Under the pieces are notes generated by a model. The model was not told the DNA's origin. It saw nothing but the letters and a program-made list of their open reading frames with translations, and made no database searches. DNA of 64,000 nt from Enoplolaimus lenunculus (lineage: Eukaryota; Nematoda; Enoplea; Enoplida; Thoracostomopsidae), in the NCBI GenBank assembly GCA_030248215.1, contig JASANG010002941.1:1-64000 (forward strand), given 5' to 3'. Position 1 is the first letter of the stretch; every line of letters starts with the position of its first letter. Below are positions 24,801 to 36,800 of this stretch, in pieces. Both the position numbers and the translations under genes were made by a program.

Positions 24801-27800
24801 ATAACACCGGAATTTTTAAATCCGGTAAAAATTTACCGGAACCGGAACCGGAAGGTGAAAAAATGCCGGACCGGAATTCCGGTTGCACCCTGGTTGAGGT
24901 TCAATGATTGATGTGTTGGTGCATTATTTAATATATGTGTGTGTGTACCAATCAAATTTTCTTCGATAATACACAGATGTATGTAAATACTGAGACCGAA
25001 TTTTCTAAACAATATTCAAAGGATTACTCTTTTTGCTTCTACTTTAGCTACGCCTTTCGCCTCGTTTCCATGTCAAATTTGATTAGTTCGGAATACTCCA
25101 GAGGTTATGTTCAGATTCACGTTTGGAATATTTATATACCAGAAGTAGCGTATGCTTGACTTGGCATACTGACATTCATAAAATTAAATTATTGTCGTGA
25201 TTTATAGTAGTGACCTTTGGTCATCTGGTTTTAATCACAGTAGTAATATAGTAGTATGTATGTGGTTCTAAGTTGAGTTGGTTAAAAGCATGTTTATATA
25301 TATATGTATAGATGTACCGTTTTGTATATATTTATTTATATGCTTGTATATGCTATGTATATTAGTTATCGGCTAAGCATATGCGAGTGGAAGTCGGCGG
25401 TGGTCAGTATCAGGTTGAGCGGTTTTGTTCATTCATAAGAAGCATTTACGGGCTCAGTAAACATGGGATTTTTTTTATTTCTATGAGCGAGCAGGTTTAT
25501 ACGTATTCCGAAAAACTGTGGGTGTAGGATCGTCTGGTCTTCAGAAATTTCACGATTGGATGTTTTGCTCTAATCCCCCGTTTATACAAACCCCGGTATA
25601 CATACGTACATGTATACATATGTAGTTTTGTGCTGAACGTGTACGTATATTAGTAGACCAGTGGTCACTAAGAAGAATGTGTATTCATTCATATTGAAAA
25701 TAATGTGTTTGGGTTGTTCAGCGTAGTGTAGGAAAGGAAACGTTTGTATAGGTTTGGGAGGGGGGTCTGCTTTACTCAGAAGTGTGTAGGTCAAACCGTA
25801 TCGATAAATTATGTTTAAAATTCTGAATATGGGAATACAAATCGGGTCCAAATGGCTGAACCTAACTATTTATGTTATTAGTATTGACCAGGGAACAACC
25901 GGAATTTCAATTGCAGTAAGGCAAATCAGGATTGTTGTTTTTTTTTCACTATTCGGTATTGGTAGTAAATCCGGTATTTTCTGGCATTGTCTGTCGGTGT
26001 TGGTAATAATTTTGTGGAATTTCACTGAACTTCATCAAATACGTATGTGCAGTTTTTAGCGTATGACATAAATAGTCAGTTACTTAACCACGTGTTAATA
26101 AGTTTGATAACAATAATTTTCTGATGGCAAGGCAACAGACAGTACTATAGTCATACTTTCAGTCACATTACGCTTAAAATAACTTTTTGGTTATATACAA
26201 TTAATATTCACTATCCCGTTCCGGTTCCAGTAGGAAATTTGTGGAATAATTCCACTAACAATTCATCAAAAAAAAGTCGTTTCACGGTTGCAACACAGTT
26301 ATGAATGAATAAATCAGTAACACTTGGATGTTCCAATTTGTTTTTCGAATGTTAAGACCTGTCAGTCTCGATATAGTCTTCTATATCGTTTATATTTTTC
26401 TAAATGTTTTTAGGCGTTATTCGAACAGCGTGGGTTTTGGACCGTGAATCAGAACCGTTTTATTGGCTTACGGTGTACGCGCAAGATCGCGCAGCGCATC
26501 CGCTGACAACAAGGCTTGACGTTTATGTTACTGTCGAAGACCGTAATGATCATGCGCCATGGCCTGAGAAGCCTGTTTATACGGCAACGGTAAAGCGGTT
26601 TACACCCAGAGCACATGCTGCAGGACAAAGTGCAAAACGGAACTCGATTATATCGGAATCGGAACAGCAAATTAATACTACCGGAATCGGCGGAATTCCG
26701 ATTGCACCCTGCAGTGCTGCAGGGAATTAAAAATGTTTTAGGGTCAATTAGGATTTGTAGTAGTTTACAATCGGGGCCGCGACTTCTGAAAACACCAACT
26801 CAGGTTTTCTAGAGAATGGAGCGCTTCAGCTTTAAATTCGCTGATTGATGTTTGTTTTATTGTAGTTAAGTTATTTCGCTAATATCTTAATGCACGTTAT
26901 ACGAAAAAAACACCGATTTTAACAGTGCCTATATATTTTGTGTTCACTTGACTTCTGATCCTTCGATAATTTCACAAGCGAAATTTGATGGGTTACAGCG
27001 AGTGTTGTGCCAAAACCTAATTTTATGAACCGGTTGTTATGATTTAGATTCCGGAAATGTCACCAACACGAACAACATCAATCGCAACAATCAAGGCGAC
27101 TGACCGTGACGAAGACGGCAACGAAGCAGTATCGCAACGAAAGTATGCGATCACGCTTGGAAATACTCAAGCGTTGTTTCGAATTGACGCCGGCGGTAAG
27201 TTATACCTTCAGGTGCTAATATCAGATACTGGCGTAGGCAGGAAAAATTTTCAGGGGATGGGGGGCACGATATGCAATATTTATTTTTTTATTTTTAAAT
27301 TCGAGTATAGAAGCAAGTTTTATATTTTAAAATTTTGATAAGTGGTCGTTACTTTTTTCAAATTTGATAAAAAATTTTGGCGGTGGCCCCTCGTGCCGTC
27401 TTGCCCAACGCCCCTGATATCGTGGCTCCTATAGTTTCAGCTACAAATAAGTCTCTCTTCCGTATATGGATTAAAGGCCATTCGGCTAATTGTGGAAATG
27501 ATATGGCTGATAAATTAGTTAGGATTGGAGCTCAAATGAGGTACACTGGACATGCACCTGTTACACGTATGCCACAAAGACAAATTAAAAATGTGGAAAA
27601 AAATTGGTGTTTCTCACACACACACCAAAGATGGCGACGGGCGGATTAACTTTGTTAATTTGTAACGTGTACGACATGCCATTTAAATTGAAGCACTAAA
27701 GAGTTGAAATAATGTTGTGAAATCCGTAGATTTTGCTATCATCGTTCTACTCAGAAATTGATCAATATAGTTCGATCGTCTATTCAAGCACTGTTCGATC

Positions 27801-30800
27801 GTCTATTCAAGCACTTGGCGTCAAAAATAATAAAATTTCCGGTGAAAACAATTCCAGGTTTATTACGGCTACATTGTTATATCCAACACGTAATTTATTT
27901 GTTAAACCATGTATACAAAGTCAGTCTGGTTTTCAGGTAATCTTATGACTGGCTTACATCGACAACTTGATCGCGAGTATGGGGCAGAACACGAGCTGGA
28001 GGTAATTGTTGCTCTTTGAGATTAATTTCGATCAAATCTACACATGGTCGTATTTTATTGTACTGTATGACGTAAAAATGTGGACAGGTAAATCATTGAA
28101 GTTATTTTGAAATTGGGTGTTGTTTATAAGTTGCATATAATACGTACAATTAGTTTATGAATACATTTGAAAAAATAAATCACTTCTGTTTGCTTAGTAT
28201 GCGAAATAGTCATAGAATGATTTTTGTTTAAGATTGAAATTTCGGACGGAGGCGAGCCACCGTTAACCAGCCATACAACTGTATTGGTAACGGTCAGCGA
28301 TATCAACGATCATGTACCTCGATTCGAACGTCGAATATACAATTTCAATGTTCCTGCGGAAACAACCACAACAGCGGGGACATCCAGTTCCGACAACGCC
28401 CAAAACCGACAGTCACCGTCTTTCGCGAAACCGGAAGTACTGTTCCGAGTGTTTGCTGACGACCCGGATGCAGGTGAAAACGCTCAGCTTGAGTATACAA
28501 TTAGCGAGTCGTCGGCGCCTGGTATGTTTGTAATTGACGCTTCGACTGGGACGGTATCTGTTTCAGAGCGGAAGTCTCGCATTGATCGACGACTGAAACC
28601 GGAAGAGAGTTTTGATTTAACGGTAGGTTGCAGGCGAAGTGGATGTGGTGGCGCTGTGGATCACTTTGTGGTATAATACCACAAAGTGACCACTGGTATT
28701 GTATGCTTTCGTCGACTAATCGACTAAACAGTAGGATTATGTTCAGAGAAAGGCTTTGTCTGAAAAGAAACTGATAGTAACAAAATTTAACATGTTCACA
28801 GATTACACTTAGGCTGTCAGTTTCAGTATAACTTTAATTTTCAAATTTTAATTTTGCTGGTTTTTCGGCTGGGACTTTCTGTCGGACAAGAGTTACGGCA
28901 ACCAAGATGCAACCGGAATTACGGTTCCGGCGTTTTTCACCTTCCGGTTCCGGTAATTAAATTTTGGTCGTTTTTTAAATTTGCTAACTTTTAAGACTAA
29001 TATAGTATGTAATTAAGTGAATACCTGTCTTTTGACAAAGGTTATTTCACCAATAATATAGCAAAAAATAATGAAACGGTGGCATGTATTCTTCAATTTC
29101 CGCTTCCGTTAATTTTTTCAAATTCCGGTTCCGGTAAATTGTAATTCCAATTGCACCTTGACGGCAACGCGCGTAGGCGCCCCTCTAATCCTTGACTTTT
29201 GCAGATAACCGTCACCGATCGCGGCAACCCACCGATGAAAAACAGCACTCGCGTTATGATGTCCGTAATGCCACTGCCTGATCCAACACGACGCAATCGC
29301 CCGCCGACGCTTGTTCATCGAGGCGGTGTCACTGGACCGTCTGGACTACCAGACGCCAGACACCACGGTCGTCTTGAACCGTTTCCAATCCCTTGGAAGC
29401 GATACGTTGGAATGCAAATTGCAGTCGTCGAAGCTCACGACCAGGATGATGATTTTCTGTGGTTTGAAATTGTTGGTAAGTGTGGAAAGCAGAAATAGTT
29501 TGTGGGTAGCATCAGTTTCTGTCCCGCAAAATCTGCATTTGTCTTTGTTAGTCGCTACCAATTTCGGGCAACCTCCATTCGCATCGTGCGAGAGTGACCG
29601 TGCTTGTGTGACTTCTAACGAACGAACTGAAAATGGGCCATTGACATTATTTACGAATAAACAGCTCTAGCTGACTTGTTTCAGACGGTAACGAAGACAG
29701 TGTATTCTGGTTGCGACGTGACACTGGTGAGCTACAACTTGCGAAGCCGATTCCAATCGGTGGTGCCAGAAATTATACGCTGGGCATTCGTGTATCTGAT
29801 GGCCGAGCGAGTGACGCTGGAAAGGTATATTGTTTACTGAATACAAGAACAGCGAGGGAATTTAATTACAGTGTAATTCGCCATTGGGACTTTGGTTAAA
29901 ATGCAAACAGAGCTGGGGGTTCAAATTTAGTGAGCTACGATTTTAACATGTGTTCTTACTCTGCTTTTCAAGACGCATCCAATCAGCTGATGACAGCATT
30001 TAAAATTTTATTCTGGTTGAGGTGGTCCTCACGGCATCTGTATCGAGAACATGTTTCGGGTGTTGCGCTTGACGCGGTATAACTGACGTACGTACTTTCG
30101 ATCTTATTATTGTTTGCACCAAGCGATAGCGCTCGAAGAGTGTTCAGGCAAACTTTTTCAAGTTACCGTAACTAAAACTTCTGTCAGAGCTCGTCTGTGA
30201 TCGAATGAATACTTGTTTAATTTAGTTTTAGCTGTGTTCTGTACAAAATAAATCTTTACTGAATGTATTGATTCATTCATTCCAGATACATATCGCAGTT
30301 TCCGACGGTCATCGCGGCACTACAGGTCCTCATGTCCGTCGCTGGAGGCCTCGATTCGATGGAGGGTCCGAATATCGTTTTGCATTGCGTGAAGACACAA
30401 GCGTTGGCGTGGAATTTGGCAATGTTTCGGCTAGCGTCGATGGAAAACGCCGGCCACCTGGGCCTGATCCAATCTTGTATGCTTTGACCGAAGCTGAACG
30501 CCGTGATTCGTTTCATAAGTTCAAAGTGAGTGACCTTGTGGTCGGGGAAAGGACGGAGTTTGGTGTAATAGTTCAAGCAGTGGTGCCCTGTCCCGTGATT
30601 GTATCTCTTGGGCGGTACCTCATTAAATTATATTTTTACATTTTAGATCTGTTGTTTGAATCAACACATAATTTTCTCTGCTAACAATTCAAATGTCTAC
30701 AAAGCATCTGCCCCTGTGCGATAGACATTGAATTTTTTACGTGCGGCTGAGCTTCAGGGTCTGTATCTGTGGTACATTTCGTGGCTAGTGTGCCTTATGA

Positions 30801-33800
30801 ATTATTTATTAATTTATTTATTGCTGTCGCAGTAAATTTTGTTTACTTACCTTTCGCAAACTGGTAATAAGCTTTGTAGATGTTTTGGAAATTAATTATA
30901 GAATTGTAATGTTCCAGATTAATCCAAGTACTGGAGGTCTAATATTGGCTGTGTCTCTTGACTATGAGGTTGCTCGCATTCATACGTTAATCGTACGGGC
31001 AAGGTACCGCAACATAAATAATTATGCGACCATCACTATTGAGGTAGGTTAATTTATGTAAGACGTTTGGTGTTTTGTGTAAACAGTTGCTGCATAGCTC
31101 AACGTTTCTGTGTGTTTAGGGATTATTCCTGTTAAAGGTTTGACTTTTTGTCCGGTTTTAATCCTTTTAATGCGTAATTGCGACTACAGTTCAGTTCTGT
31201 TTCTGTTCCGGCTACTTAAGGCGCAGAAACAGGCAGTTTTACGGTTTGTGGCAAAACAGTTGCACAGGAAATTGCTTCGTGTGAAGAAGGCAAAGTATAT
31301 ATTATCTTTTTTATTATTTTCAGGTTATCGATGTCAATGATCATACACCAGAATTTGTAAATAGCTACTATACCGCTCGGCTAAACGAAGGAGCTGCAGT
31401 CGGTACCACGGTGACTCAAGTGATTGCATTAGATAAAGATTCTGGCGACTATGGCACTTTGCGTTACGAAATTATATCTGGTAGGCATATTTCTGCTGAT
31501 TTTTGACTAATTTTTTATATTAAAATAGTAATATATTCATGGGGTAATTTGTGCCATTTTAGCCTGCGTTCAAATTTTTTGTAAGCGCCTGTGTCTGTTT
31601 TTGTTGCTAATTTTTTGTAAAATCAATACTAGCAGTAGAATTTTTGTTTTTAGGCAATGACGCTGTGCTATTTTCCATCGATTCTGCGTTGGGCATTATA
31701 CGACTTGAAAAGGCTGTACCGGCTAGTTTTTACGAAGCGAGTTTAGTTGTGAAAGCAACTGATGGCCCTATATCGGGCAACCGTGGTACGCATTCCAGCG
31801 GAAGCGTAAAGCTCAACGGTAGTGGACCGCTACCGGCGCCCTCACGGTATGATATCACGAGCGTTCATATAGTTGTGGTTCGCGAAAACGCTGGGGGCAG
31901 TACTGTGTCACAAAATTTGTTTCCGTCTGGTTTACTGGGACATAGCGCTCGGTATAAATTCTCAAGCCCTGTGTATGAATTTGTTGTTGACGAACATACG
32001 CGTGCGGACAGTTATGTTGGCACTGTAGCTCTCGATTATCACCGTGCTGGTATTATTTATAATGCGACTGGTTTTCGACTGCTGACCATGTCAGACGGAA
32101 CGGGAAATTCAGTGGTGCAAGACAAAATTTCACAGTCAGTATCCGGTGGAAATCTAGAAGGCAGCTTCGGGGGGCATTGGTTTCGGATGCATCCTGTGAC
32201 GGGCGATGTGTATGTAAGTCGATCGCTGAATTTTGAGACATTCCGCAGTACTAGCGGCAGTGAAGAGCGGCTTGCAGTGAGTTTCACAGCTGCTGCGTTT
32301 AACGGCCACCCGAAACGTGAAGGCACTTGGAGAGGTTCAGCCGCTGATCCCCTAGCAACCGCTATGGTACGTATCACAATTCGAGATGTCAATGACCATT
32401 ATCCGGTGTTCGAGCGGTATCGCTATACGGCGCGTATCGGCGAAAATCAACCCGCTGGTACTCCATTAATTGATGTAGATAGCGGAGCCATATTGACGCT
32501 GAAGGCAACCGATAATGACACCGCTGACGTGGTTACATACCGCTTGCGGTCTACCGCGTCTGCGGTTTCAAATAACGATATCACTGGACCCGGTGATACG
32601 ACAGCTAGCGAATACTTTCGTATTAGCGCATCCAGCGGTGTCGTATATTCGGCGAGACCGCTCGATTATGAATCGTTGCCAGCAACAGCAACAGTGTTGG
32701 AAACCGCTGGCGCACAACGGCCAACTGTTATTGTTATCGAAGCGATTGCTATCGATAACGGATCACCACCGAAGACAAGTGTCGTTCCGGCGAGTATTGA
32801 AGTCATCGTCGACGATGCAAACGATGTCCCACCGAAATTTGCCCATCGAATTTTCAAGTGCCGCGTTCAGTTGCCTGCGGTTGCCGGGACCATAATTTTG
32901 GATCGGCCTGAGATTGTTGGAGCACGCCATGGGGTTGAGGTTACATTTGTGTTTTTGGACATCGGAGGCTCCACTGGAGACCTTAGCGTTGGCCGGAAAG
33001 CTGCACCACCGTTAAAGATTGACGCTGAATCTGGCCAAGTTCGATTGACTCAGAATATGCTGACTGGCGAACAATTTTCGGCAGCGTTTGGAGGTCGCAA
33101 TCCGTCGTCACCAGCTAAAATTGAGCTTAGCGATGGGTTGTACACAGATGTTGCGGCAGTTGTTGTCGAAGGTGTGGTAGACCACCTGGGTGCGGCAACA
33201 ACAACCGGCGCCTTCCGGTTTGAGAAACCGGAATATAACGTCAGTGTGGTTGAAACTAGCTCAATTGAGCTGGGTGAGCATGGGAAGGTTGGAGGCATTA
33301 ACAGGAACTCATCGGTTTTGATTCATTTATCAGTATACGGGGTTAGGTTTGGCGAGCACGTCAGTTATCGGCTATTGAATGCTGATAGTGAAGAAGTGGT
33401 TGGGTTTCGTGTTGATTCGGTGTCGGGAATTTTGTCGGTTGCGGATGGTGTTACGCATGACCGAGAAACGCAGCCTGAACGATTGCTGCTCGTTGAAGCT
33501 CGTGATCAGAGCCAGCCTCGGGTTCGAATTGCTAGGACTCTTGTTCGTGTTATTACAACCGATCTCAACGATAATAGTCCTCAGTTTATAAACCAACCCT
33601 ACTATGCAGTTGTGAGAGCGACCTCTAAAGTGGCCGGGAGTATAGGTAATGATTCTAATGAAGGATTTAGTAGTGTGATTATCACGGTACAAGCACGAGA
33701 TTTAGACGACGGTGATAACGGCAAAGTTGTTTATCGGTTGGGATCCCCTAATAGAAGCACGTCTAAGAAATGGATGAAGTACTTTGAAATTGATGCCGAA

Positions 33801-36800
33801 TCAGGTGATGTGAGGCTGATCGATAGTCTGCCAGAAGCCGCAGGTGGAATCAAATTTCAGTTGCCAATTGTAGCGCAAGATAAAGGTACATCATTAAATG
33901 TTCTAAGTTTTGTCGGCGATTGTGTAGTATAACATGTCTTACAATAAAATGTAAATCATTGCTGGTTAATTGAGGCTGGCAGTAAAAAGTGTTATTGACG
34001 TAACGTTCTTTTGTAATCATTCGATGTATTGAGTGATTGTGTATTTGTAACGGTAATACTATTGTCAGCGGGTAATTGTATGACAGTTGAGTACATAAAG
34101 GTTAAGTTGAAATGTTAGTACATTGTATGCAAGCAGCGTAGAATGGTTATCCGGCGAAATACTTCAATATTCACTACTTTACTCAGACTTTTTTATGATT
34201 GAGAAGGCGTAAAACAAAACGCTTTGGTAGCTTTAGCAAATTATATTATCTTTACTTCCAAAAACGTAGCTCTTGTGTTTGTCATAAATGTTTTGCATGA
34301 TATTTTTTCCAAAATAGTTAGCCAGCGAACCGGTGACATTTTCTAACTAATTTCGTGGGCGCTAAATGTTTTGACTGTTTCAGGGACACCAAACAAACTC
34401 GAATCGTACGTATCAGTTCATGTAAGCATAATCAGCGTTGATACGCCTATATTCAGCTCTCCGCGATACAATGCAACCATTGACGAGGATACTACGGTTG
34501 GAACAGCAGTGTTAACTGTTGAAGCTCATACGCCTTTAAAAGGACAGGCAGTGTATTATATTGTCAGCGGGGATGATGGAGGACATTTCAAAGTTGATCC
34601 TGTAACAGGTATGTATTTGATTAGGGAAATATACGTTTGTCTATGGCACCTGGTTTTAGACTGGTATAATGTTTGTAATTGTTACGGCATATTTTTTATC
34701 ATATTAGAACAATATGGTTAGTTCATAACCATGTTGGTTGTTATCTTAAATAAGAATAACTTTAGGAAGTGGACGCTAAATGAATTCAAGGTTGCAGAAG
34801 ACTACAATAATGCAAAATTTGCCGATTCCGCTTGTGAGAAACGAGTTGCGTCTTGAGATCACATTGCTTCAGTTTCAAGGATGTGTATAGCAACTTTAGA
34901 TATGAATAACGTATGATAGTGTAGTTTTTATGGTTGTAAATGGCAGTTCTTAGGGCTACGCTATGCTTACCGTGCGACGCATTTGCATTAAGATCATCAA
35001 AAAGTATAGCAAAACCCAAGAATATTGAACGACGTAACTCAATCTACGTGTTTTGAACGTTTCAGGGCTAATAACATTGCGAAGGCTAGTGAATGATTCG
35101 CGACCAACCCGCCTGGGCTCTACGGAAATTCCATGGTCGTACAATTTGACACTGCGCGGTGTTGATGTAACCAACGATAAAATGCCGGCCATTGATGTTC
35201 CAGTTTATATTGCGGTGCGACCAAAACCAGATAAACGAATTAGACTTGAAAAAACAGAGTATGAGGTCGAGGTAAGTATATTAGGTATCGTATCAACGTT
35301 TCAGCTTGTGACCAGCAACCGTGTTTGAAAGTGTGTCTAACTAACTATTTGTTTTCCCCAGACGAGCGGAGGGTATTACCCGAACCTTTGCAGGTTCGCA
35401 ACGGGGGGAAGTATAGTAAACGCACGCATGTGAAACACGAAGTTGAAAATATCGCGTGGATTTGATTCACGCAGGAAAAAGATATTGTATTTCATTAGAA
35501 TGTTTAACTAGGGCAACATGTCATTTTGAGTGACAAATGGAAAGGGGACAAATCAAGCGATCTTGGTTTGTGCCAGACTGTGTTGATTAGTGTGGCCACA
35601 CCCACAGTAAACGAATTTTTAATATACGTGATTAGAAAAATGACCCTTTCGAGTAACACGCAGTTACGTAAATATTTCTGTAGTTGTTTAACTATTGCAG
35701 TTGTCGGAAGGTGCTGTGATAGGTACGCCGCTTTTCAACGTATCGTTAAACCTTGACACCTCCAATGCTGGTGTTCCGTATCGATTTTCAATCGGTTCGT
35801 CACAAGACAGAGCTAGCAACAACAACCATTTTGCAATTAATCCAAAATCCGGCGTGGTGTTTTTGACTCGTTCGCTTGATTTTGAGACCTCTCACTCACA
35901 CCAGTTTTATGTGAGTGTTACAAATGCGTACGGCCGTAGCCATCACGCAGCGGTTCGGGTTTACGTTACCGATGTTAACGATAGTCCCCCGCGTTTTGAT
36001 GCGTTGAGGTATGCTGTAACAGCGTGGGTAGATCTTGGAGATATTGGGGGTGAGAAGAACCCAGCGAGTAGCGGATCTAGCCATCGTTTGGGCCGGCCTT
36101 TGTCGACCGGCGGGACAGGAAGGCTTGAGGGCAAGTTGGCGAATAATGATGATGGACGCGTGGGCAGATTCTTGGCCGTTGTCAAAGGACACGATCCTGA
36201 TGTGAGCGATCGGAAAATATTGCGATATCGGATTGCAGATCGAAGTAGCCAGACGCTGGGTAGCTATGTTGTGCTTGATTCTGAAACAGGTAGGTTGGGA
36301 AGTTGATGTTGAAAGTAGCTTTAGTTGGGTAGTCTGAATTGCAGTAAAGATGTTCACGATCATGGTACTTTCTCGATTATTTGCTTTGCCCCTGATATTC
36401 TATAACTTTCAGAGGATCACCTAACCTTTGCAACTGCGTTGAAAATATAAGACGTGATTAGAATTTCAGTTCTTGTTAAAATCAAAACCAACGTTGAAAT
36501 TTTTGTCAAGATTTCTAAAAATCCAGAGTTGACACAAAGGTAAAGTATTTGATTGCGTTCTGCTTTTGATTCATACGTTCTTAACAATATTTCGCAAAGC
36601 TATACTCTTAGTAACGATATTCTTTACACTAATTTTTACCCTGCGTTTGACTGTAATGATATGGATTCGCTTGTTTTGTTTCATTTTCATTTGGCGAGCT
36701 TTTTGGCAGGGACTCGTGTAATTTTTATTTGCATTTTTAGGCGTTTTACGTCTTTCTACCAATGTGACATTCGACCCACATGTATTACTTCAAGCTGTTT

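Larger units (their letters stand above)
29825..31323. other. Introns 13, 14 and 15: no gene recognised
   Basis: Apart from exons 14 and 15, the introns in this span (29825-30285, 30526-30917, 31044-31323) show only AT-rich unique-looking sequence and short ORFs without features. Confidence 0.4.
33886..35700. other. Introns 17, 18 and 19: no gene recognised
   Basis: Apart from exons 18 and 19, the intervals 33886-34383, 34609-35065 and 35272-35700 are AT-rich. A short G/C-rich inverted piece (CCGAACCTTTGCAGGTTCGC) lies near 35382-35401. Confidence 0.4.

Noticed and set aside
32057-32392. Antisense ORFs across exons 4, 5, 17, 20 and 26
   Set aside because: These are shadows of the long cadherin exons with no features of their own.
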